A stretch of 64,000 nt of DNA, from assembly GCA_949282265.1 (NCBI GenBank), contig CASDOZ010000004.1:1-64000 (forward strand), read 5' to 3'. This stretch comes from an uncultured Bacteroidales bacterium (GTDB lineage: Bacteria > Bacteroidota > Bacteroidia > Bacteroidales > Paludibacteraceae). Made by a program: the position numbers and the translations under genes. Every line of letters starts with the position of its first letter. The first letter of the stretch is position 1. Under the pieces are notes generated by a model. It ran no database searches. It had not been told where the DNA came from and saw only the letters and a program-made list of their open reading frames with translations. This document shows positions 56,332 through 64,000 of this stretch, in pieces.

Positions 56332-58824
56332 ATGATAAATATAAGATATTTTTTATTGTCTGTTGGTCTGGTTGGTTATCTAACTCTGAATGGGCAGCCT
56401 TTATTGCCTAATGCAGAGGATTACGAATTGGTCTTTCAAGATGAGTTTTCAGGAACGGAACTGGACTGGACGATATGGGAAAGTGCAGAGGAGATTTCCA
56501 CTTCATCCAGTGGTGAGACTGTTGGCAGATGGGCAGAAAACGCTATTGTGGAAGACGGCCAACTAAAATTGGTAGTTAAGAAAGCAAATAGGGCAGATAG
56601 TGAATGGACTGCTGGCTTTGTTTGGTTGCGCCAAACGTTCGGGCCGAATACCTATTATGAAGCTCGTTTCAAATGTACAGATGCTCCTGGGGTCAATAAT
56701 GCTTTTTGGACGGCTTGTAAAACGACTATGGATATGGATTCTAAGGATTATCGTAACAGGTATGAAATAGATGTTGTGGAGGCAAAGCGTTTAAATGGGC
56801 AGGATGCATTAACCGGACATTTGGCTTGGCACGATTGGAAGACATATTCATATACGGATGGGGTTGATATTGCTCAAGGCATAGTAAAAACTTACCCAAC
56901 TATTGATTATCAGACATGGGGCTTATGGGTAGGTGAGAATACGATGATTATTTATTGTGATGGCGTGGAGCAATGGCGTGGAACAACGCATGACAAATAT
57001 CCAAATCAGTGGAAAACTGGAATAGGGAAGTTACCGCAATGGTATTCTCAAGAAGAAAAACGTGCTTATGGAAAATATGGACAGGATGATTGGTCATATA
57101 TGGGGGGCATGAATGGAGATGATATGAATTTGTGTTTGAGTACTATGCCTTGGTCGGCTGGAAATTCTACTCTTACGGACAAAGCGCACAATACTTCAAT
57201 GGATATTGACTATGTGCGTGTGTATAAATTAAAGCGGGATTTGTCTGAGAATGTTGTACAACAACAGGAATATATCGGTGTCGATACAAAAGTAGAGATA
57301 CAATCTCCTTGGGATTTTGATGTATCCCATAATTATTATTTTAGTGTTTTGCTTGAACGAGCGGATAGAGAAAATAGTGCAGTTTCATTATATGATTCTG
57401 GAGGAGGGTTATTTGCAAGGTTGACGATTGCGGAGAATGGGAATTTGATATTGTCAAATAATATTGGCGCTGTGGCAACAACAGAAACTGCATACCCTGC
57501 AGCTATATCTGAATATTCTTATGTAGAACAAAACAAGAAGTTTTTATTAGTTGGCCGTATAACGGCTTCAGTTTCCGAAAAGGATATCCTCAGTTTTAGC
57601 CTTTTTGAGTTAGGACATGATATTCCTAAACGAGAACCTTTTTTGTATAGGAATATTGATGATTCCGGTAATACTTCGATAACGAATGAATGGATGATTA
57701 ATATAAAATCTGATTTTTCAGGAGTTGTTGATTATTTGGATTTTGTAGGGGCAAAGACTTCTTTCTCAGATTTATTGATTGCAAATAATTATTGGGCGGT
57801 TGTTGCTCCTTATGCAGATAATCCGACTGCTTTTTTGTATGGGGAAGATAAGTCGAATACAAGCAAGCGTATATACATACAAACGACAGGGGATTTGCCT
57901 TTTCAAGTTGTGTATTCAGATGGTGTGGAACAAAAAAAAATCGTAGTAGATTCCCAGCCTTTTTCAGTACAAGTGAAACCGGGTATAACAACAACTTACC
58001 AATTGGTAAGCGCTTGCGATGCAGAGGGCAACGAGGCCATTATCGGTGGAAATGCTGTGTTTTATGTTCGGGATGATGATGAATATCAAGTATTTCTGCC
58101 AGTATATGACACATATACGATAGCTGATTTGAATGAGAATCATGCGACGGAAGCGGATATATGGGTAAGTAATGATTTGACGAACTATCGGGTGGGATAT
58201 TTCTCTTTTGAGATAATGGATGGGGCTGAAATAACGTCTGATGCCTGTTTGAATGTTTATTTGACCTCGAAGGCACCAGCCGATGCCTGTAAAATTGCGT
58301 TATATGTTAGTGATATAGCGATAAATGACCGAACGGATTGGAATAATATCCCTGATGATTGGGAGCTGTTAATGTATAAAACATTAGGGACTACGTCAGG
58401 ATATTATATGAATTTTGATATTTCAGAATGTTATAATCGTTATGTTAAAGGACATAAGAGGAACTTGACTTTTAAAATTGTTGCAATAGGAGCAGATGGA
58501 AATGTGAGTATTAAGTTGAAACCGGGACATAATATAACTACAAGTGTGCCGACTATGTTATATGTAAAAAAGCAAGGGGGTAGTAGTTTGGGCGGATCTT
58601 TGTTGTTTGATGCCATTTCACATAATTATGATAATGTCAGTCGGATTTTGACTGTTGCCGCAATGGATGAGATTGATAGTTTGGCGCTTATGGATTTAAA
58701 TGGACGAATTGTGGCAACTTCGAATGTAAATATGATATATGTACCGGTTGGATGTAATGGCTTGTTTTTGTTGAAGATTAATACCAAAGGAAAAGAACAA
58801 TACCAGAAAATCATGTTACACTAA
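56332..58824 (+). CDS. GH16 family endo-glycosidase with LamG-like, Ig-like and DNRLRE modules
   Basis: This 830-aa protein has a signal peptide (ends TLNGQ, ~22). The GH16 domain (~25-300) starts ELVFQDEFSGTELDWTIW and carries the intact catalytic motif EIDVVE (Glu145 nucleophile, Asp147, Glu150 acid/base) of the beta-bulge type shared by laminarinases, agarases, porphyranases and carrageenases. The domain ends at VRVYKLKRDL. It continues with a LamG-like module (FLLVGRI at ~402), an Ig-like module (~505-582), a DNRLRE module (~582-745) and a short C-terminal sorting-like tail (~770-830). It is the most credible endo-acting depolymerase of the locus. The 1,3/1,4-beta-glycan class and the exact subfamily cannot be fixed by eye. 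The architecture repeats that of the preceding degenerate paralogue. Confidence 0.85.
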   Translation: MINIRYFLLSVGLVGYLTLNGQPLLPNAEDYELVFQDEFSGTELDWTIWESAEEISTSSSGETVGRWAENAIVEDGQLKLVVKKANRADSEWTAGFVWLRQTFGPNTYYEARFKCTDAPGVNNAFWTACKTTMDMDSKDYRNRYEIDVVEAKRLNGQDALTGHLAWHDWKTYSYTDGVDIAQGIVKTYPTIDYQTWGLWVGENTMIIYCDGVEQWRGTTHDKYPNQWKTGIGKLPQWYSQEEKRAYGKYGQDDWSYMGGMNGDDMNLCLSTMPWSAGNSTLTDKAHNTSMDIDYVRVYKLKRDLSENVVQQQEYIGVDTKVEIQSPWDFDVSHNYYFSVLLERADRENSAVSLYDSGGGLFARLTIAENGNLILSNNIGAVATTETAYPAAISEYSYVEQNKKFLLVGRITASVSEKDILSFSLFELGHDIPKREPFLYRNIDDSGNTSITNEWMINIKSDFSGVVDYLDFVGAKTSFSDLLIANNYWAVVAPYADNPTAFLYGEDKSNTSKRIYIQTTGDLPFQVVYSDGVEQKKIVVDSQPFSVQVKPGITTTYQLVSACDAEGNEAIIGGNAVFYVRDDDEYQVFLPVYDTYTIADLNENHATEADIWVSNDLTNYRVGYFSFEIMDGAEITSDACLNVYLTSKAPADACKIALYVSDIAINDRTDWNNIPDDWELLMYKTLGTTSGYYMNFDISECYNRYVKGHKRNLTFKIVAIGADGNVSIKLKPGHNITTSVPTMLYVKKQGGSSLGGSLLFDAISHNYDNVSRILTVAAMDEIDSLALMDLNGRIVATSNVNMIYVPVGCNGLFLLKINTKGKEQYQKIMLH

Positions 58825-58831
58825 AACCCCA

Positions 58832-60190
58832 ATGAGTATGAAAAAGAGTGTTTTTATTTCGATTATGTGGTTTGCCATTTTCAATGTGGCAGCTACTTCA
58901 ATTACCTTGCAACCTGATAGTAGTGGATTTATTAAACAGCAGGGTAATACGAGTGTTTGGACGCAACAAAATGCGGAAGTTAAAACTATGGCCAATTATT
59001 GCAGGGAAATGGTTTTGGATTTTAGTTTGGAAGATTTGGATTTTACTCCACAGAGTGCATTGCTACGAATATTTTGTTCAAGTGTAGACCAGGAGGGTGG
59101 ATTTATTATTAATGCTTTCGGTATAGAACAGTCAGTGTTTGAATTACCTTATCAAACGGTGAAAGAACTCCCATCGCATGCTGGTATTGCAATTGATAAG
59201 AATACGGAATCGCTGGTTAACCAATGGATAGAAATCGATGTTTCCGAATTTATAGGAATGTTGGATTTGACGGCAACAACACAAATTGCATTTCGGGTTG
59301 AAATCGTGTCGGTAGGCAATACAGCTTTAATGAAGTTCAATACACATAAGGCCACAATAAACCGGCCGGAACTTTTATTATCAGAAACGCCTCCAGAGGA
59401 CATAAGGGAATTAGCATATTGTGGTATTAAAAGTATTGTTGCTTCCAATTCTTCGGAAAGGGGTGCAGTTGAATATGCCTTTAATGGTGCCGGCGTGTTG
59501 CCGGGTATGGTACATACAAATAAGGCATATGATAACGCATGGATAACTGATCTGCCAAAAGAATCAGAATTGAATAGTGGCTTGCATTGGATTAATGTGG
59601 AATTGAACCGTCCTGTAAATCTTTCAAAAATGCATATTTGGAATCTTAGCTGGCTATATGGGGCTAACCAGGATGATTTTTCCAATAGGGGAGTAAAGGA
59701 CATGGAAATATATGTATCAAATTCTGACGAGGATTTATCTAATGTTGCATATTCGGATGAGCGTTGGGCAAAACAGTCAGATGTTCAACTTACACGCAAT
59801 GAAGGATCTCCAGATCAATACTCATATCAAGAAATTGATTTTGAAGTGGAGCCTAAAGGTGTACGTTGGATAGGTTTCCATATATTGTCGAATTACAGCG
59901 ATGACCATTATACAGGAATTGGTGAGATTAAGTTGTTTGAACGTGTTGAGGTTTCTGGTGATATATCTACGGATGGACAAATACCATTATCTGATAAAAT
60001 TAATATATATGCAATAAACCATAAATTGTATTGTAATCGATTGGAAATAAACTTGCCGGTTATAGTTTATAGTGTTTTAGGTGAGGTAGTGTGCCGTACA
60101 AATGCGGATGATTTGTCTTCTGGAATAATATTACCTCCAGGGATATATGTGCTGAGGATAGGTGATCATACGCAAAAAGTATGTAACTAA
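58832..60190 (+). CDS. DNRLRE + F5/8C carbohydrate-binding protein with T9SS tail
   Basis: This 452-aa protein has a signal peptide (ends NVAATS, ~23). Residues ~25-190 form a DNRLRE-type module and ~205-375 an F5/8 type C (discoidin) domain (WINVELNRPVNLSKMHIWNLSW, MEIYVSNSDED, GVRWIGFHILSNYSDDHYTGIGEIKLFE). The last ~65 residues resemble a type A T9SS domain (VIVYSVLGEVV...LPPGIYVLRIGD). No enzymatic motif is visible; a non-catalytic glycan-binding role at the surface is inferred. It starts 7 nt after the GH16 gene. ATG 58838, two codons downstream, is an equally good start. Confidence 0.7.
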   Translation: MSMKKSVFISIMWFAIFNVAATSITLQPDSSGFIKQQGNTSVWTQQNAEVKTMANYCREMVLDFSLEDLDFTPQSALLRIFCSSVDQEGGFIINAFGIEQSVFELPYQTVKELPSHAGIAIDKNTESLVNQWIEIDVSEFIGMLDLTATTQIAFRVEIVSVGNTALMKFNTHKATINRPELLLSETPPEDIRELAYCGIKSIVASNSSERGAVEYAFNGAGVLPGMVHTNKAYDNAWITDLPKESELNSGLHWINVELNRPVNLSKMHIWNLSWLYGANQDDFSNRGVKDMEIYVSNSDEDLSNVAYSDERWAKQSDVQLTRNEGSPDQYSYQEIDFEVEPKGVRWIGFHILSNYSDDHYTGIGEIKLFERVEVSGDISTDGQIPLSDKINIYAINHKLYCNRLEINLPVIVYSVLGEVVCRTNADDLSSGIILPPGIYVLRIGDHTQKVCN

Positions 60191-60203
60191 AACTAATATC
60201 ATG

Positions 60204-60261
60204 ACATGATGAAGGGGAAAAATGGTTGGTTGGGAGATGTTTATTTTTCTCTTCATCATGT
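60204..60261. repeat. Long-loop inverted repeat upstream of the GH2 gene
   Basis: ACATGATGAAG (60204-60214) and CTTCATCATGT (60251-60261) are perfect complements around a 36-nt spacer. They lie between the stop of the binding-protein gene and ATG 60300. It could be an RNA stem-loop affecting GH2 expression. Confidence 0.5.
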
Positions 60262-60299
60262 TTCTTAATATACGAATTATAGTTAAAATTGAAGTGCTG

Positions 60300-62216
60300 A
60301 TGCGGAGATGTAGAATTTTATTGTACATGTTGTGCTTATCAAGTGTATTACCGGCGCAACAAACACTATTGTTGGATGGTGTCTGGAGCTTTAAACCTTA
60401 TGCATCAGATAGTTGCTTCAATGTTTCGGAGTCCAGTCTTATGACAGATTGGTCGCCAATGATAGTCCCAGGCAGTTGGAATACGGAAAATATGTATTTT
60501 TCGTATGTAGGTAAAGCATGTTATTATACGACTTTTGAGTTGCCGGACAATTGGAATTTGCCATGTTCAATTTTACGTTTTAATGCTGTATATGAATCCG
60601 CGGAAGTATATTTGAATGGGTTTCGATTAGGGAGACATAAAGGAGGTTATACGCCTTTTGAATTTGATGTGAGCCGTTATTTGAGAAAATGTAATGAAAT
60701 CGTCGTATTGGTTGATAATACATATAAAAGAGGGGCATGGTGGCCATGGAGAGGCATTAGCAGATCGGTTGAGCTGTTTAATATGATGCCTAATCGGATA
60801 TTGTATCAGCATTGTACCAATATGATAGATTTTGATTTGGGTCAAATAGCACTAAATATAAATTATGCAATATGTCATGGAGTAGATGCAACATTTGGAT
60901 TGTCGTATCAGCTAAAAGATGCCGCCGGGGATGTGATTTTTCAAGGTGATACGGTGGGAATTTTTGTTTCATGTCTTGGTGATACTATCAATTTGCGGCA
61001 GTCTTTTAAAATACCTATAGAGAAAGTTCGTTTGTGGCATTTTGACAGTCCTGTATGTTATCAGCTTGTAAGCACATTATCAACTTCTGGCTTTCCGGAG
61101 CACGTTGTTTCTGATAAAATTGGTTTTCGGCGTGTGGAGATTAAGGATGCCCAACTGTTTCTTAATGGAGAGGCTATACGGGTGAATGGTCTAAATCGTA
61201 TACATGACCATCGGGCTTATGGCAATACAGAACCAATCAGTTTATTGCGGAAGGATATATTGAATATGAAGTCTGTTGGTGGTGTCATGGCTCGTATAAT
61301 GCATGCTCCATGTGCCCCGGAGTTGCTGGACCTTTGTGACGAATTGGGATTAATGTTAATACCGGAAATTCCTGTTTGGGGGAAGGCTGATCCTAATGCT
61401 GTACCGGATAATCCTGTTACAAAACAGTGGCTGCATGAAATGATTGTTCGTGATTACAATCATCCGTGCATTATCGGCTGGAGTGTGGGTAATGAATTGG
61501 CCATGAATATCCAGGACTGGCGTATGCTCTCTATGACGAAAGAGCAGCAACAATATGTTTGCTCTATGGCTGATTATATCCGGGATAATTTGGATTCGAC
61601 TCGCATGCTTACCTATGCCAGCTTTACTGCTTTTAGGGATAGTAGTACTGTGGATAATGAACCAGCCTCCTTTTTAGATATTGTTTCTGTGAATTGTTAT
61701 GGGGTTGCAGATAAGCAGTTAGAAGCAGTCCATCAAAAATGGCCAAATAAAGCCTTGTTTGTTTCTGAATATGGAAAAGAGCAAATAGGTGAATCATTAG
61801 ATGCAACTTTGTCCGATGCCCTTGTCAATACATACGATTCAATAGCCGCATTGCCTTATGTCGTAGGAACTTCATTATGGTCATATAATGATTATAGGAG
61901 TGACTATGTTGGTTCTAATAGTTCACAAAGCAGAAGCTGGGGTATAGTTAATGAATGGCGGCAAAAGAAACAGGCATTTGCTGATTTACAAAAAATGTAT
62001 GCACCTGTTGCTGGAGTTGAGCTTTTCAATAATAGTGATAGTATTAAAATAAGGATAAAACCAAGACCAAAGGGTGGGTTACCAAATTATATATTGAGAG
62101 GTTATTATTTGACATTAGATCTATTTGACTGGCAGGGTGTTGTTATTGCTTGTATACAATTTTGTTGCCAACTATTGAACCAGGAGACGATACCATTGAG
62201 TTTGGCAGGATATTAA
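60300..62216 (+). CDS. GH2 family beta-glycosidase, frame 1 (frameshifted gene)
   Basis: This 638-codon frame has a signal peptide (ends SVLPAQQ, ~22), a sugar-binding jelly-roll (~25-170; IVPGSWNTENMYFSYVGKAC, VYESAEVYLNGFRLGRHKGG), an Ig-like domain (~175-285) and a TIM barrel (~290-590). The barrel holds the GH2 acid/base in WSVGNE (Glu399) and a nucleophile in FVSEYGKEQ (Glu490). Homology stops after LFDWQGVV, where the frame runs on into unrelated sequence and ends at 62216. The natural continuation is in the -1 frame (62150-62818). The catalytic core is intact, so a partly functional enzyme is possible. ATG 60300 is chosen over 60222 because it starts the signal peptide. Beta-galactosidase, beta-glucuronidase or beta-mannosidase specificity is open. 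Confidence 0.8.
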   Translation: MRRCRILLYMLCLSSVLPAQQTLLLDGVWSFKPYASDSCFNVSESSLMTDWSPMIVPGSWNTENMYFSYVGKACYYTTFELPDNWNLPCSILRFNAVYESAEVYLNGFRLGRHKGGYTPFEFDVSRYLRKCNEIVVLVDNTYKRGAWWPWRGISRSVELFNMMPNRILYQHCTNMIDFDLGQIALNINYAICHGVDATFGLSYQLKDAAGDVIFQGDTVGIFVSCLGDTINLRQSFKIPIEKVRLWHFDSPVCYQLVSTLSTSGFPEHVVSDKIGFRRVEIKDAQLFLNGEAIRVNGLNRIHDHRAYGNTEPISLLRKDILNMKSVGGVMARIMHAPCAPELLDLCDELGLMLIPEIPVWGKADPNAVPDNPVTKQWLHEMIVRDYNHPCIIGWSVGNELAMNIQDWRMLSMTKEQQQYVCSMADYIRDNLDSTRMLTYASFTAFRDSSTVDNEPASFLDIVSVNCYGVADKQLEAVHQKWPNKALFVSEYGKEQIGESLDATLSDALVNTYDSIAALPYVVGTSLWSYNDYRSDYVGSNSSQSRSWGIVNEWRQKKQAFADLQKMYAPVAGVELFNNSDSIKIRIKPRPKGGLPNYILRGYYLTLDLFDWQGVVIACIQFCCQLLNQETIPLSLAGY

Positions 62217-62818
62217 GAAAGAAATATAAAAGGTGCGAGGTAGCTTTGCATTCTTCTCAGCATATAGTTATGTATAGAACACATATTGACTATTGTTTGC
62301 CTTCAGCTCCTCATGTAGTCAATGTCGAGAGTGCAGGGGATGGATTTCGTATTTTCTTTGATAAGCACTATAATACGGATCAGTACATTGTGTCTTATGA
62401 CTCTATTGAATCTATAGTTTATTCAGACTATTATTATACTTCGGATTCTTTTGGTAAAGGGATCGGAGAAATAAGTGTGGTCGCTATAAAATCATTAGGA
62501 AAAAGTCGTCCGGTACGGATAAGTTTGAAAAATGATACTTCTATACTATTGCCACCCATGTTGTGGGCTGCTGAAGTTGTTGGAACCGATGTGGTCATTG
62601 GTTATGAAACTCGAAAAGCCGATGTGGGATATTCTATTGTATGCGAAAGTAAATCAGATAAAAGAAGATTTGATTTTCCAGCAGTGCACGCGGGCTCATA
62701 TCGTATAAAAGATTTACTTCCAGGACAATGTTATGAAATAAAAATTTCTCGTAATGCACATGAAAAACAAAGCTCATGGAGTCGTGGTATTAATATTACT
62801 ATTCCATGCCGCCAATAA
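62150..62818 (+). pseudogene. C-terminal part of the GH2 gene in the -1 frame
   Basis: This frame (222 codons from TTG 62150) continues the GH2 protein: YTILLPTIEPGDDTIEF is the expected closing strand of the GH2 C-terminal Ig-like domain. It is followed by two fibronectin III-like modules (SAPHVVNVESAGDGFRIFFD ...; MLWAAEVVGTDVVIGYE ... LLPGQCYEIKISRNA). It has no signal, no start codon context and no promoter. Adding one base near 62141-62152 joins it to the upstream frame to give a single ~839-aa protein. It is a one-base deletion in the genome, or a sequencing or assembly error. Confidence 0.75.
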
Positions 62819-62828
62819 TATAAAACTA

Positions 62829-64000
62829 ATGAAGAGGGTGTTATTATTCGTTATAGCCTATATGTGGTTATATTTCTGTTCTGTTTCATGCATTCCAACA
62901 TGTACACAATTGGATTCGCCGAATGCGGTATGTTCTGTTTCATTGCTACCTGCAGATTCTTGCCTGCTCCTTAATGTTGCAAAAGAAGGTGTAAATGTAG
63001 CAGAAATAACTGTTGGGATGAAAACTAATAAATATATAGAGCGTTTTAGTCAGATAAGAATATCAGCAACAAATAGTAATTCTAGTTATAATGAATATGA
63101 AATATATTCTGATTTATCCGCTTTATTCTTGCAGTGCCGTTTGTATGATGATGCGATCGCTTTTCGCTATATTGACAATGTCAACGCAAATTTGCACATA
63201 TTGGACGAATTGACTACCTGGACATTACCGGAAGCAACAAAAGTATGGTATTTTGAACGTGAAAATCATTGGAAGCTGAAATCGTATGCAGGGCTATGGA
63301 GTTTCTGCGATATTTCCCAATTTGATACAATATCTTCTGGATCTAATATACAGGGAACACCGTTAATATTAGAGTATAAATTTGGCTTTAAGGGGTTTGT
63401 TTCAGAGAGTAATTTGTTGAATTATAGTGGGATGAGGTTGGAGGCATTTGGTGGTAATGCAATAAAAGTGAATTTTACAGAAGGAGCTGATGGCTTTGTG
63501 GTTAGAGGGAAGTGTATAACACCTTGGCGCGTATTATATATAGGAAATAATTTGGAGCAATTGGTTAACCAGGAAATTATCTGTGATTTGGCTTCAAAAC
63601 CTGATAGCTTGTTGTTTCCTGATTTGAATTATATCCAACCTGGTAAATCGGTTTGGCGTTGGTTTCCACAAGGTACAGGAGAATTTTCGGAAGAATTGTC
63701 GTATGTTGATTATGCAGCAAAATTGAATTTTGCATATACGACCATAGATGAAGGTTGGGAATTGTGGCCATCGTCTTGGGAAAAAATGGAGCAATTGGTT
63801 GATTATGCGAAAGAAAAGAATGTGAAAGTCATAGTTTGGAAAACATCCAAGGAACTTAATGATTCGACCAATAATTATAGTAAAATGCGTTTGTTTTTGG
63901 AGCGTTTGCATGATATTGGGGTTGCCGGTATCAAGGTAGATTTTATGGATAGCGAAGATTATGCGACTATTGGCTTTGATATTCGGCTTCTGGAGGAATG
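62829..64000 (+). CDS. GH97 family alpha-glycosidase (partial, runs off the window)
   Basis: The frame is open from ATG 62829 to the window end (390 codons). It begins with a signal peptide (MKRVLLFVIAYMWLYF...SC, possible lipobox near residue 21). The N-terminal super-sandwich (~30-260) contains EYKFGFKGFV and, before the barrel, VWRWFPQGTGEF. The TIM barrel starts with YVDYAAKLNFAYTTIDEGWE and reaches IGVAGIKVDFMDSED. The Asp in KVDF corresponds to the nucleophile position of retaining GH97 members (alpha-galactosidase-like) rather than the inverting SusB type; the remaining catalytic residues lie beyond the window. A probable periplasmic role is trimming alpha-linked side or end residues. 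It lies 10 nt after the GH2 gene. Confidence 0.85.
   Translation, partial: MKRVLLFVIAYMWLYFCSVSCIPTCTQLDSPNAVCSVSLLPADSCLLLNVAKEGVNVAEITVGMKTNKYIERFSQIRISATNSNSSYNEYEIYSDLSALFLQCRLYDDAIAFRYIDNVNANLHILDELTTWTLPEATKVWYFERENHWKLKSYAGLWSFCDISQFDTISSGSNIQGTPLILEYKFGFKGFVSESNLLNYSGMRLEAFGGNAIKVNFTEGADGFVVRGKCITPWRVLYIGNNLEQLVNQEIICDLASKPDSLLFPDLNYIQPGKSVWRWFPQGTGEFSEELSYVDYAAKLNFAYTTIDEGWELWPSSWEKMEQLVDYAKEKNVKVIVWKTSKELNDSTNNYSKMRLFLERLHDIGVAGIKVDFMDSEDYATIGFDIRLLEE

Noticed and set aside
57930-57942. A run of nine A in the GH16 gene as a slippage site
   Set aside because: Long A-runs are common in this AT-rich DNA. The frame continues normally and there is no sign of a functional switch.

Overview
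The window is chromosomal DNA from a member of the Bacteroidota, most likely the order Bacteroidales. Three things point there. Almost every promoter I can find has the Bacteroidetes-type TAnnTTTG -7 box. The gene families are typical: a SusC/SusD pair, a hybrid two-component regulator, an HU-like protein with a C-terminal extension, DUF4924, and a fused aspartokinase/homoserine dehydrogenase. Several secreted proteins also end in a type IX secretion (T9SS) type A-like C-terminal domain, which suggests a T9SS-bearing lineage rather than a typical gut Bacteroides. Genus and species cannot be fixed from the sequence.

Region 1 (1-19.5 kb) is housekeeping. It opens with the 3' end of a 5S rRNA gene and its terminator. 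Then come a 23S rRNA uracil methyltransferase, EttA, a GC-rich HU-like/PCMD pair, and a minus-strand block running HTCS regulator, thrA, two FKBP-like lipoproteins, glmM and a GH20 N-domain-only lipoprotein. rfbA lies upstream of the HTCS gene. An rplY-pth-hslR-DUF4924 operon and a PepSY-like lipoprotein follow.

Region 2 (19.5-35.8 kb) carries mfd, class I fumarase, a secreted endonuclease I, pheS-ybaK, and a complete leucine operon (leuA-leuC-leuD-citramalate/isopropylmalate synthase-like-leuB). A 22-codon leader peptide rich in Leu and Ile codons, followed by a rho-independent terminator, precedes the operon. This is a transcription attenuator, and an alternative pairing at the leader stop codon fits the classical mechanism.

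Region 3 (35.8-64 kb, running off the end) is a visibly more AT-rich polysaccharide-utilisation locus (PUL). A LacI-type regulator is divergent from the catabolic genes, with two 14-bp palindromic operators between them. In order the locus encodes an SSS-family symporter, a cytoplasmic FAD-dependent oxidoreductase, two large tandem paralogues of a family I do not recognise (one a lipoprotein, one with a T9SS tail), SusC, SusD, a GH16-fold protein that has lost its catalytic residues, an active-looking GH16, a DNRLRE + F5/8C binding protein, a GH2 split by a frameshift, and a partial GH97. The inferred route is surface binding and cleavage (pseudo-GH16, GH16, paralogue pair), import through SusCD, periplasmic trimming (GH2, GH97), symport of the product and cytoplasmic oxidation. 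The substrate is unknown and no sulfatase is present in the visible part. The most novel parts are the degenerate GH16 in the usual position of a surface glycan-binding protein, the unrecognised paralogue pair, and an Ig-DNRLRE-tail cassette shared by several proteins.
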